The translations under genes and the position numbers were made by a program. From the NCBI GenBank assembly GCA_017517765.1, contig JAFWYE010000006.1, positions 434,001 through 498,000 of the forward strand: DNA of 64,000 nucleotides, given 5' to 3'. This DNA is from Bacilli bacterium (GTDB lineage: Bacteria; Bacillota_I; Bacilli_A; RFN20; DUOF01). Below are positions 36,102 to 44,359 of the stretch, piece by piece (positions within the stretch are counted from its first letter, which is position 1; the number at the start of each line of letters is the position of its first letter). The notes below the pieces were generated by a model that ran no database searches, had not been told where the DNA came from, and was given only the letters and a program-made list of their open reading frames with translations.

Positions 36102-36192
36102 AGACTCACCCCACATGAAACAATTATTGCAAAAAATCACTAAAATTACAATTTTAATTTATACTTAAATATCAAAAACTTTAAATAAATTT

Positions 36193-36217
36193 AAAAAAGG
36201 CCATAATATGACCCTTT
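36193..36217 (-). terminator. Terminator after the LolA-like gene
   Basis: An AAGGGTCAT/ATGGCCTT stem (including G-U pairs) ending in TTTTTT on the minus strand just after the stop codon at 36223. Confidence 0.7.
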
Positions 36218-36222
36218 TTCCC

Positions 36223-37227
36223 TTATTTTGCGCTACTAACTTCCATTCCGTTTGCAATATTTAAATACGTAGAAACATCTAGACTATCCCCATAAATAAC
36301 AACATCTATTCCATTATAATTATAGCTAACTTTACTCTCTTCTAAAATAGCAAACCCATTTATTGTCATCACTATATCTCCGCTTGTTTCTATAACTTCA
36401 ATTTCATCATAAACATTGCTTACTTTTTCAATAACCGTAAAATTGCTATCTCCTTTATAAACTAGCATATGTAAATTTTCATCTTCTATATTTACAACAA
36501 CACTATCTAATAGCTCTATATTAAGATCACTACCTGTAAGCATATATGGCAAATCATCGCTTGGAGCAACTACGTCTTCACTAATATTTTCTCTTGAAAT
36601 ATTCATAGTGTTATTCAAGTCAAAATAACCTTCTTCAAAACTAACCCCAATATCAACTTTAGTAAAATTGATGCTCAATACTACTTCATCTTTATCATTA
36701 TAGATATTTACCCACACTGGAACTAATTCATTTGAAAACTTAATTTCTTGTTTAGAATATATTGGTGAATTTTTATAGGAAATATTACTTCTAACAAGAA
36801 TACCATCATCCATTTTCTCCACTTCATACTCTCCATCAAAAACAGATAATAATGATTGATAAATATATGGTTTTGCACTAGACATAGGCCACCCAGATTT
36901 AAATTTATGAGCAGTGTTTAAACTAGGAGTAAGAACATAAACCCCATCATTATTTCTAAGTAATATTTGCTCTTGATTAATATTTGTATCATAAAGACTA
37001 ACTTTAAAATAGTCTTGTTCTCCTTTTAAATATGATACTTTCACATTAAAATTTCTTTTTTCCTCACCATTTATAATTTCCATATTTCCCTCAATATTAT
37101 ATGAAGTCAAACTTTCACTAATGTTTTCCACTTTATCCTTAATTGTTTCTCCTCCAAAAAATATTTTCCAAACACCAAGACCAACAACTAAAAGTATACA
37201 AATTGATATAAGCGCTTTCTTTAACAT
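36223..37227 (-). CDS. Membrane-anchored LolA/RseB-like protein
   Basis: 334 residues. A single N-terminal hydrophobic helix (about 4-22) without lipobox acts as signal anchor. Residues 35-205 have the pattern of an outer-membrane-lipoprotein-carrier-like half-barrel: short beta strands with KVSYLKGEQDYFKVSLYD, GVYVLTPSLNTAHKF and EVVLSINFTKVDIG; Gram-positive relatives (GerS, YdcC-like) are extracytoplasmic lipid- or precursor-binding proteins. A second ~110-residue beta-rich domain follows. I see no sporulation neighbours, so the function is open. It is divergent from the DUF378 gene and probably monocistronic. Confidence 0.65.
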   Translation of the reverse strand: MLKKALISICILLVVGLGVWKIFFGGETIKDKVENISESLTSYNIEGNMEIINGEEKRNFNVKVSYLKGEQDYFKVSLYDTNINQEQILLRNNDGVYVLTPSLNTAHKFKSGWPMSSAKPYIYQSLLSVFDGEYEVEKMDDGILVRSNISYKNSPIYSKQEIKFSNELVPVWVNIYNDKDEVVLSINFTKVDIGVSFEEGYFDLNNTMNISRENISEDVVAPSDDLPYMLTGSDLNIELLDSVVVNIEDENLHMLVYKGDSNFTVIEKVSNVYDEIEVIETSGDIVMTINGFAILEESKVSYNYNGIDVVIYGDSLDVSTYLNIANGMEVSSAK

Positions 37228-37331
37228 AAAAAATCCCCTTTCACTACTTAATACATATGCTGTTAATTTTCAAAAAATGATGCATTATTTTAAAAAAACT
37301 ACACATATTAAATATAAAGAGGAGGTTAATT

Positions 37332-37565
37332 ATGAATATTGTACAAAAAACTTGTTTATTTTTTACAATAGTTGGAGCAGTCAACTGGGGTTTAATTGGT
37401 TTATTTGGTTTTGATTTAGTCGCATCTATTTTTGGATACATGACTATTGCTACCAGAGTTATTTATACACTTGTGGGTATTACTGCCCTTATAAATGTAA
37501 TGCTATTCTTTGTTGATCTAGATGACTTAGCAGTACTTGAAACACCTAGAGCAAGAGCAAAATAA
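37332..37565 (+). CDS. DUF378 small membrane protein
   Basis: 77 residues with two membrane helices (about 8-30 and 40-62). The VGAVNWGLIGLFGFDLVASIFG signature identifies the DUF378 (YuzA-like) family, whose function is not known. A strong GAGGAGG site precedes ATG 37332. It is a single-gene transcript that ends in the terminator at 37569-37610. Confidence 0.88.
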   Translation: MNIVQKTCLFFTIVGAVNWGLIGLFGFDLVASIFGYMTIATRVIYTLVGITALINVMLFFVDLDDLAVLETPRARAK

Positions 37566-37568
37566 AAA

Positions 37569-37610
37569 AACTTATAAAGGCTACACTAAGGTGTAGTTTT
37601 TTTATAAGTT
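37569..37610. terminator. Nested bidirectional terminator
   Basis: An inner CTACAC/GTGTAG hairpin (TAAG loop) with a TTTTTTT tail serves the plus strand; a perfect outer 10-bp stem, AACTTATAAA/TTTATAAGTT, followed on the minus strand by seven T residues serves the convergent gene. Confidence 0.8.
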
Positions 37611-38272
37611 TATTTTATAATGCTTTTATTTTCTATTTTCTTAAAATTTTCCATTGATTCTAGATGATAATCATAAATCTTTTGAGTAGCTTCTTCGATT
37701 GATTTACTTGAGAAGGAATTTAACACACATTTCTTTTCATATTTTTCTATACGTCTAGCAAAGTTCTTTTCAAGTAAGATTAATTCTCCTGGTTTACTAA
37801 CAACCATCTTAGATACTACTACAGGTCTAGATAAAAAGACCACATTCACAAAATTATCCATTGTTTCATCTAATAAATTAGCTAATATTCTAACCCTTTT
37901 TTCATTAATCTTTAACGGGTTATCTAAATGTATTAATTTATCTTTTCTATATAATAACCATTTCCCATCATCAGCATTCGCACATAAATACCCATAATAA
38001 CATTTACTATTTATGACATATATATATTTATTTCCAAAAAGAATATGTTCTATTTTTATAAACTTATCTTCTCTTACTTGAATAACTATATTACTAAGAA
38101 GAGGAAAGTCATGATCAATTGCAAATTTTTTTAATTTAGAAGCAATTCTTTTACTCTTAAATAAACTAGATAAAACATTAGATATATCATCAAAGAAAAT
38201 AAAAATCAAAGTATATACTAGAAGCCTGACAAGAAACATTATTGTACTAAATATTCCTGTCGCTGTAACCAT
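37610..38272 (-). CDS. NERD-like membrane protein
   Basis: 220 residues with an N-terminal membrane helix (about 6-27). The segment IEHILFGNKYIYVINSKCYYG...NPLKINEKRVRILANLL (about 73-130) follows the pattern of the nuclease-related NERD domain (IDHI..., a hydrophobic strand with ExK, then NPL-Q). Here the strand reads INSK, so the conserved acidic residue of the ExK motif is replaced by Asn; nuclease activity is doubtful. GGAG precedes the ATG and overlaps the deoD stop, so it is co-translated after deoD. Confidence 0.6.
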   Translation of the reverse strand: MVTATGIFSTIMFLVRLLVYTLIFIFFDDISNVLSSLFKSKRIASKLKKFAIDHDFPLLSNIVIQVREDKFIKIEHILFGNKYIYVINSKCYYGYLCANADDGKWLLYRKDKLIHLDNPLKINEKRVRILANLLDETMDNFVNVVFLSRPVVVSKMVVSKPGELILLEKNFARRIEKYEKKCVLNSFSSKSIEEATQKIYDYHLESMENFKKIENKSIIK

Positions 38273-38275
38273 ATA

Positions 38276-38986
38276 TTATTCTCCTATAGCAACCTCTAAA
38301 GCAACTTCCATCATACTAGTGAAACCATTTTGTCTCTCTTCTGGAGTTGTTTCTACTTTTGTTACTAAACTATCACTTACACTCATAATAGTTAATGCTT
38401 TTTTATTTGCTCTACTTGCATTAATGTATAAAGCATAAGATTCCATTTCACAAGCTAAAACGCCAAGTTTAGCCCATCTTTTATAATATTCTTTATCCTC
38501 ATCATAGAAAGTGTCAGTAGTTAAAATATTTCCAAAGTGAGCAGTAAGTCCTAATTTTTCACAAGCCTTATCTGCTGCTCTAAGTAAAGAGAAATCAGCA
38601 TTAGCACTATAAATTCCTCTTAAATTAAATTGATCTCCATAATTAGAGTTTGTGCTTGCTGCAACACCAACAACAATATCTCTAACATGAACATTTTCTT
38701 GATATGATCCACAAGTTCCTACTCTAATAATTGTATCAACATCATAGAAATTATATAGTTCATAAGAGTAAATTCCAATTGATGGAACTCCCATTCCACT
38801 ACCCATTACACTAACTTCTTTTCCTTTATATGTACCTGTATAACAATACATATTTCTAACTTCATTAACTAATTTTGCATCGCTTAAATAATTTTCTGCA
38901 ATGTATTTAGCTCTAAGTGGATCTCCACACATTAAAACTACTTTTGCTATTTCACCTTGTTTTGCTTTATTATGCGCTGTAGCCAT
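38276..38986 (-). CDS. deoD: Purine-nucleoside phosphorylase DeoD type
   Basis: 236 residues from ATG 38986, which has GGAGG 9 nt upstream; the ATG three codons earlier touches that site. Family stretches: VLMCGDPLRAKYIAENYL, GSGMGVPSIGIYSYEL, GTCGSYQ, and CEMESYALYINA with the nucleoside-binding Glu, then the catalytic Asp in SVSDS. It splits purine (deoxy)nucleosides with phosphate into base and (deoxy)ribose 1-phosphate, and could act with the adenosine-deaminase-like gene at the window's start. It starts 1 nt after the RDD gene ends. Confidence 0.95.
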   Translation of the reverse strand: MATAHNKAKQGEIAKVVLMCGDPLRAKYIAENYLSDAKLVNEVRNMYCYTGTYKGKEVSVMGSGMGVPSIGIYSYELYNFYDVDTIIRVGTCGSYQENVHVRDIVVGVAASTNSNYGDQFNLRGIYSANADFSLLRAADKACEKLGLTAHFGNILTTDTFYDEDKEYYKRWAKLGVLACEMESYALYINASRANKKALTIMSVSDSLVTKVETTPEERQNGFTSMMEVALEVAIGE

Positions 38987-38987
38987 A

Positions 38988-39452
38988 TTAATCATCCTCC
39001 TTTAAATCAATGACTTTTGTTTTTGCAAACACATCTGATAAATTTTTATTATCATCTCTAATAATCATTATAATGCATGATATTAAATCCGATAGTCCAA
39101 AAGACACACTTCTTAATAAAATTCTACAAATTGCTTCTCTAAAGAAAAGCACTTTATAATCAACATCGCTACCATCATCATTAACAATTTTAATCTTCAA
39201 GAATTTTTTACTAAATGTTTGCCCTTTAATATAAATTGGCACAACCATATAATATAGTAAAACAATAAATGTATATACAATAGCCATCCTAATAAATCTA
39301 AGTACCATCCACATAGTTAATGGTTCTAGTGTCACAATAGAAACTATAATCCCTGGCCACACAGTAATAAATAATACTAGTGTAAGCGCACTAATTATTA
39401 ATTGGTCAAAAATAGATGAAACTATTCTATGTCTTACTTTTGCTAACTTCAT
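38988..39452 (-). CDS. RDD-family membrane protein
   Basis: 154 residues with three membrane helices (about 15-35, 50-72, 105-125). The N-terminal R-x-x-x-S-x-x-D pattern (RHRIVSSIFDQLIIS) and the GQTFSKKFLKIKIVNDDGSDVDY stretch before the last helix mark the RDD family. Some RDD proteins are Na+/H+ antiporters; most are uncharacterised. It lies between mgtE and deoD in an operon with very short spacing. Confidence 0.85.
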   Translation of the reverse strand: MKLAKVRHRIVSSIFDQLIISALTLVLFITVWPGIIVSIVTLEPLTMWMVLRFIRMAIVYTFIVLLYYMVVPIYIKGQTFSKKFLKIKIVNDDGSDVDYKVLFFREAICRILLRSVSFGLSDLISCIIMIIRDDNKNLSDVFAKTKVIDLKEDD

Positions 39453-39461
39453 ATAAACCTC

Positions 39462-40841
39462 CTAGATAAATAACGGCAACAAGAATTGCTTTGCCACAGA
39501 AAAATAAATAAGTATTGCTATTGCATCTGCCACAGTAGTAACAAGTGGCCCTGCCATAACTGCTGGATCCAGTCTTACTAATTTAGCAATAATTGGTAAG
39601 CTAGTTGCTATTAGTTTTGCCACCACTACTACTAAAAATACACTAGCTGCCACTACTAAGAAAACAAAATTAGCATTTTTTTCTACTACAACAATTCCAG
39701 TTACTTGCTCTAGCCATAGCCAAGCATAACAAAATACCCCTAAACATGCTCCAACCATAACACCAACAAAAAGCTCTTTTAATAGTGCCCTAAAGAAATC
39801 TGTTGTCTTTATAGTACCTAATGAAAGTCCTCTTATTAAAAGTGCAGTAGTTTGGCTTCCAGCATTTCCTGCAGTACCTGTAATCATTGGCATAAATGTT
39901 GTAAGTATACCAACAGTAGCAATTGTTGCCTCAGCGCTATTTAAAACCATTGCACTAAGAGTAGATGCAGCAAGCAAAATAACTAACCAACCTATTCTTT
40001 TTTTAAACATGCTAAACGAACTAACTTCAAAATAATCTTCTTCAAGTGGAATCATCTTAGCCATTTTTTCAATATCTTCAGTTGCTTCTTCTTCGATAAC
40101 ATCGATGATATCGTCTGCTGTAATAATACCTAACATTTTATTTTCTTTACTAACAACAGCTAAAGTAGATAAGTCATACTTTTTAAATGTTGCAGCAACA
40201 TCTTCTCTATCATCATCTACATGAACACAAATAATATCTTTTTCCATGATTTCTGTAATTAATTCATCATCTTCACAACTAAGAATTGTTTTCAAAGATA
40301 CATATCCAAGTAAATCTCTTTTTGTATTAACAACATATCCCCAAGATACAGTTTCAACCTCTTTTGCAAGTTTTCTAATCTTAGCAATAGCACTAGCACA
40401 AGTATCACTTGACTTAAGCTCAACATATTCAATTCCCATCAAGCTACCAGCACTATCTTCTTTATATGAAAGTAGTTTATTGATATCTGCTCTCATTGTT
40501 TTATCAACAGAGCGTAAAATCTTTCTAACAATATTAGTAGGCATCTCTTCTACTACATCTACAATATCATCAGTATATAATTCTGCTAAAATCTTTTTTA
40601 AGTCAGCATCCTTTAATGACTCAATAACACTTTGTTGATAATCATCATCAAGGTATGCAAAAACATCTGCAGTAAGTGAAGATGGTACTGTAGTAAATGC
40701 ATATATAGCTTTATTAATCGGTAGTTCTTTTAAAAGATCAGCAATATCGACACTATTATACTCGTTAAAAACATTTCTAAGTTCACTAACGTTTCTAGCA
40801 TCAATAACTGATAATAAATATTCTTGAGTTAAAGCTTCCAT
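39462..40841 (-). CDS. mgtE: Magnesium transporter MgtE
   Basis: 459 residues with the classic order: N-terminal helical domain (1-130, LLKELPINKAIYAF...LYTDDIVDVVEEMPTN), two CBS domains (about 130-255, GYVSLKTIL and LGIITADDIIDVIEEE), a linking helix, and five C-terminal membrane helices with PMITGTAGNAGSQTTALLIRGL and a conserved Asp in VRLDPAVMAGPLVTTVAD that lines the Mg2+ pore. The CBS and N domains sense cytoplasmic Mg2+ and gate the channel. No M-box riboswitch fits the ~75-nt leader. It heads the mgtE-RDD-deoD-NERD group. Confidence 0.95.
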   Translation of the reverse strand: MEALTQEYLLSVIDARNVSELRNVFNEYNSVDIADLLKELPINKAIYAFTTVPSSLTADVFAYLDDDYQQSVIESLKDADLKKILAELYTDDIVDVVEEMPTNIVRKILRSVDKTMRADINKLLSYKEDSAGSLMGIEYVELKSSDTCASAIAKIRKLAKEVETVSWGYVVNTKRDLLGYVSLKTILSCEDDELITEIMEKDIICVHVDDDREDVAATFKKYDLSTLAVVSKENKMLGIITADDIIDVIEEEATEDIEKMAKMIPLEEDYFEVSSFSMFKKRIGWLVILLAASTLSAMVLNSAEATIATVGILTTFMPMITGTAGNAGSQTTALLIRGLSLGTIKTTDFFRALLKELFVGVMVGACLGVFCYAWLWLEQVTGIVVVEKNANFVFLVVAASVFLVVVVAKLIATSLPIIAKLVRLDPAVMAGPLVTTVADAIAILIYFSVAKQFLLPLFI

Positions 40842-40916
40842 AGTATCATCCTCCTCTTTTTTATTATAAATAAAAAACCACTCAAAAAAAATCCTATTAT
40901 AACTATTTTTTTGTTT

Positions 40917-40955
40917 TTAAAAAACGCTAAGGTTTTTGTATATCCCTTAGCGTTT
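40917..40955 (-). terminator. Terminator after the hypothetical gene at 40947
   Basis: A 10-bp AACGCTAAGG/CCTTAGCGTT stem with a 12-nt loop, ending in TTTTTT on the minus strand and overlapping the stop codon; it insulates mgtE from the ddl operon. Confidence 0.82.
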
Positions 40956-41780
40956 ATTATTATCTAAAATTCTTGTTTCAATTTTATTTACAGCATCATT
41001 AAATATTTCTGCATCTGAAGCAAACATTATTCTTTCAACCTGCGCTTTTGTTTTTTTAAATCCCACCATATTTTTTCTTATTAGATTTAAACCTTCTTCT
41101 TTTTTGCCATTAATAATATAGCAAAGCCCTAAACACACTGCACAAGATGGAGATTTATCTGCACCTTGAGAAAACTTATATTCAGCCATATCAAAATAAT
41201 ACTTATTTTCGATAACTGGACGTTTATCTTTTAAAACTCTACTAGCATTATCTACAAGTGAAGGAAAATCCACAAATAGGCTTCCTAAACTAAAGAAAAT
41301 TTCTACATCTTCTTTTACATGAGGTAAACCTATATCTTCAGTTCTATATGGTTCACTTGACCATTTAGATTTAAAGTCCATCATTTCACTTATCGCAGGG
41401 ACATAACCACTGCTATATGCTTTTTCAAATATAGACATAGCAAGTTTTCTATATCTATTTTGATTCTCTATATTTTTAGAAAGTAAAGATAAATATCCAT
41501 ACGCCTTAGCAATCATACAATCTAAAAAACCTATTGCTTCCTGGGTTAAATATTTTTTTCCATATCTACTCTTAATTGTATTAGCAACATTAATGAGTTG
41601 TATCGGGGAATTATTTGAAAGGGCGAGAGTGGCAAAACTATATGTGAATGAGTTTTTAACTTCTTCAACACTAGCTTTATGATTCGCATTAACCTTATGC
41701 TCTTTTAAATATTTTTCAAATGATTCAGTAAAACCATCGATTTTAGTAATATTTTCTTCATACTTTATACCCTTTGCCAT
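40947..41780 (-). CDS. Helical hypothetical protein (TPR-like)
   Basis: 277 residues from ATG 41780, where GGGGTG lies 8 nt upstream; a longer frame to 41831 would overlap ddl and has no ribosome site. No signal or membrane helix. Mostly helical, with stretches such as AISEMMDFKSKW and CAVCLGLCYIINGKKEEGLNLIRKN that recall degenerate Sel1/TPR units, similar in style to the protein at 29416. It is the last gene of the operon containing the ddl-like, MurF-like and hydrolase genes (47 nt after ddl). Function unknown. Confidence 0.65.
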   Translation of the reverse strand: MAKGIKYEENITKIDGFTESFEKYLKEHKVNANHKASVEEVKNSFTYSFATLALSNNSPIQLINVANTIKSRYGKKYLTQEAIGFLDCMIAKAYGYLSLLSKNIENQNRYRKLAMSIFEKAYSSGYVPAISEMMDFKSKWSSEPYRTEDIGLPHVKEDVEIFFSLGSLFVDFPSLVDNASRVLKDKRPVIENKYYFDMAEYKFSQGADKSPSCAVCLGLCYIINGKKEEGLNLIRKNMVGFKKTKAQVERIMFASDAEIFNDAVNKIETRILDNNKR

Positions 41781-41827
41781 TTTTAACACCCCACTTACCT
41801 CTATTTTACTCAAACTCTTTTCACATT

Positions 41828-42892
41828 TCAATAATTATTTAGTCCTGGAAAAATCAAATTTTCACTCAATGTTGTTTTCTCTTTATTCAAAAAGAATAAA
41901 CTTCTTTTACTCTCTTTAATAACAATATCTAACAATTCCAAAAAATCATATTTTTCATCCCATAAATAATAAGCATATGATCCTGGTATTGCATTTATTT
42001 CATTAACATATAATTTGTCTTTATACAAAAAATCAATTCGGATAACTCCACTAGCTCCCAATTCTTTATAAATGATTTTTGATTTATTTTCTATTTCATT
42101 TTTTATATCTTCCTCAATCTCAAAATTACTCTTTTGGGTATAGTTCATCCCCTTTTTCTTATTTCCAGATAAATACTTATCTTCATAACTATAAATTTCA
42201 TCTTTTATAACTTCTTCGATTTTACTAGTTTCAATTACTCCATTATTATTTAAAACTGCTATATTAAACTCTCTAGAATTCTCCAAATACTTTTCTGCTA
42301 GTATTAAATTATCCAGCTTAAATATTTCTCTAGAATATCTTTCTAATTCTTTATAATTTTTAGCAATTTTAATCCCAACTGAAGATCCTAAATTATTTGG
42401 TTTTAAAATAACAGGAAAATCCACTTCTTTTATTATTTCTCCCCTTGATATAGTTAGATACTCCACATTGTCAATTCCTAACTCAGATAATAACATTTTG
42501 CTAAACTTCTTATTTTGTGAAGCTGCATAAAAAGATAAATTATCTCCAATTATGTCAAAACCTTTAAATCTAAAATATGCTAGGACGCTACCATCCTCTA
42601 CCCCTTTACCATGAACTATTGGCAATATTAAATCAAATTTAATTTTCTTTCTTCCTTTAATATAAAAGCCATCTTTATTAACAAATTCTACAATCTCTTT
42701 TTTGCTATATTTATGATTTTTAAATTCCTCAATATTATTTACCTTATTACTATAATAGAACTTATTAGATTTAGATATGTAAACAGGAAATACTTCATAT
42801 TTAGTTTTTAAAGCTTCTATAACTTGAAAAGCACTAATAATACTAATTTCATGCTCTACACTATTGCCACCAAAAACAACAACAACTCTCAT
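41828..42892 (-). CDS. D-alanine--D-alanine ligase-like ATP-grasp enzyme
   Basis: 354 residues. VVVFGGNSVEHEISIISA opens the N domain; the ATP-grasp part shows VILKPNNLGSSVGI, a Tyr-x-Tyr-Glu-x-Lys-Tyr specificity segment, IRIDF and the metal loop VNEINAIPGS. The typical substrate-loop DK of 'amDKxxxK' reads SQNKKFSK, and the normal NEINTxPG motif has Ala for Thr with an altered C-terminal end. It would join two D-amino or hydroxy acids, with ATP. It follows the MurF-like gene by 9 nt. It could be the organism's only Ddl or a paralogue dedicated to the MurF-like partner; I therefore give no symbol. Confidence 0.85.
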   Translation of the reverse strand: MRVVVVFGGNSVEHEISIISAFQVIEALKTKYEVFPVYISKSNKFYYSNKVNNIEEFKNHKYSKKEIVEFVNKDGFYIKGRKKIKFDLILPIVHGKGVEDGSVLAYFRFKGFDIIGDNLSFYAASQNKKFSKMLLSELGIDNVEYLTISRGEIIKEVDFPVILKPNNLGSSVGIKIAKNYKELERYSREIFKLDNLILAEKYLENSREFNIAVLNNNGVIETSKIEEVIKDEIYSYEDKYLSGNKKKGMNYTQKSNFEIEEDIKNEIENKSKIIYKELGASGVIRIDFLYKDKLYVNEINAIPGSYAYYLWDEKYDFLELLDIVIKESKRSLFFLNKEKTTLSENLIFPGLNNY

Positions 42893-42901
42893 TCTTTCAC
42901 C

Positions 42902-44359
42902 TCAATTTAAATATATGTCAGGCAAATCATTTTCTATTAGCACTATTTTTTCTTTTTCTAATCCCTTGGTATATTCAAATGCCTCAAAAAAAGAATTAAA
43001 TATTTTGTATTCTTTATATCCCATTAAATCTAATTCTTCTTTTATATTAGTAGTATTATTTGTAACTAAGCATACAAAATCACACCCTAATAAATAATGA
43101 GCTAATCTTTTATTCACCAATATATTATTTTTTCCTTGCTCTATTATTCCAGGGGTTATTACAATCTTATATTTATCTGATTTTTTAATTAACTCTATTG
43201 CATCTTTAAATCCTTTTTCATTGCTATTAAATGAATCATCTATAACATTAACCCCATCAATAATTTTCGGTTCTAATCTATGCTCTAAACAGGATACACT
43301 TTCAATATATTTAACAATAAATTCAATATCTAAGTTAAGTGAAAGAAGCACACACACCACCGCTAATGTGTTTTCTACTCCATGTATAGATAAAACAGGA
43401 ATACTTACTCTTTTTATTTTTATCCCTTTAATATACAAATCAAATTCACTATGGCTAGTATCTAAAATTATATTTTTCCCCATAACATCAGAATCACTAT
43501 TAATTCCATATCTTAATACTCTTTTATTTTTATAATCATAATTTTTTAACAAAATATCATCATTATTAATGATTGCGCAACCATCTTTATCCAAAGCTTC
43601 TATTAGTTTTATTTTTTCTTTTAAAATGTTTTCTTTTCTTTTAAATGTTAAAAGGTGTTGACTCCCAATATAGGTAATAATAGCAATGTTAGGTTTAACC
43701 ACTTTTAATATCTTGTCCATTCCTTTAACCCTATCTACTCCATACTCACAAACAAAATAATCATCATAATCTTTTACATGTTCATTAATGGATTTTACAA
43801 TCCCAACTTTATTATTAAATGACTTAGGTGTTTTAGTTACATTAAATTCATTTATTAAAACATCATAAATCATATTTTTAACACTAGTTTTTCCACCACT
43901 ACCCGTAATACCAATCACAAATTTATCCTTTATTTTATTTCTTGCACTTTTTAAATATCTTGTAAAAAGAATCTCTTCTAGTAAACAAGATATAAAGTGT
44001 AAGAAGCACAAATAAAAAAAACTAAAAATATAGATATACTTTATTAAATTTAAAACCATAATAATAACAGAAATTAATAAATTCAAACAAATAACTCTCT
44101 TTACTCTATTAGTATAACTTAGTTTACTTTTTTTAATAATCAGTGCCAAAAAGGGTAAAGCAAATATAATAAATAAAAAATCAAATTTAATCACAAAAAT
44201 AAATAATAAACAATATAAATATAGGCAATATCCTTTATTACTTTTTATATGATATAAATATCTACTTAGCTCATAATGATAATTTTGAAATATTGTGTAT
44301 TCTTTAACAACTAAAAAATGCATTATTAATAGTAATAAAAAATTAGAGATAATAGACAC
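42902..44359 (-). CDS. Membrane-anchored MurF-like Mur ligase
   Basis: 485 residues from GTG 44359, which has AAGGAG upstream; the longer frame to 44401 would translate that site. Residues 1-135 are about five hydrophobic helices in place of the N-terminal UDP-substrate domain of MurF. The Mur core follows: P-loop GITGSGGKTS (about 150), a CEYGVD acidic motif, YIGSQHLLTFKRKENILKEK with the conserved His and carbamoylatable Lys region, SIHGVENTLAVV, LEHRLE and DDSFNSN, all in MurF order. So an ATP-dependent amide ligase at the membrane is expected, with a membrane-bound or lipid-linked acceptor (inference). Its start overlaps the hydrolase gene by 17 nt. Confidence 0.82.
   Translation of the reverse strand: MSIISNFLLLLIMHFLVVKEYTIFQNYHYELSRYLYHIKSNKGYCLYLYCLLFIFVIKFDFLFIIFALPFLALIIKKSKLSYTNRVKRVICLNLLISVIIMVLNLIKYIYIFSFFYLCFLHFISCLLEEILFTRYLKSARNKIKDKFVIGITGSGGKTSVKNMIYDVLINEFNVTKTPKSFNNKVGIVKSINEHVKDYDDYFVCEYGVDRVKGMDKILKVVKPNIAIITYIGSQHLLTFKRKENILKEKIKLIEALDKDGCAIINNDDILLKNYDYKNKRVLRYGINSDSDVMGKNIILDTSHSEFDLYIKGIKIKRVSIPVLSIHGVENTLAVVCVLLSLNLDIEFIVKYIESVSCLEHRLEPKIIDGVNVIDDSFNSNEKGFKDAIELIKKSDKYKIVITPGIIEQGKNNILVNKRLAHYLLGCDFVCLVTNNTTNIKEELDLMGYKEYKIFNSFFEAFEYTKGLEKEKIVLIENDLPDIYLN

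Noticed and set aside
40842-40920. M-box magnesium riboswitch upstream of mgtE
   Set aside because: The leader is under 80 nt and lacks the multi-helix structure needed.
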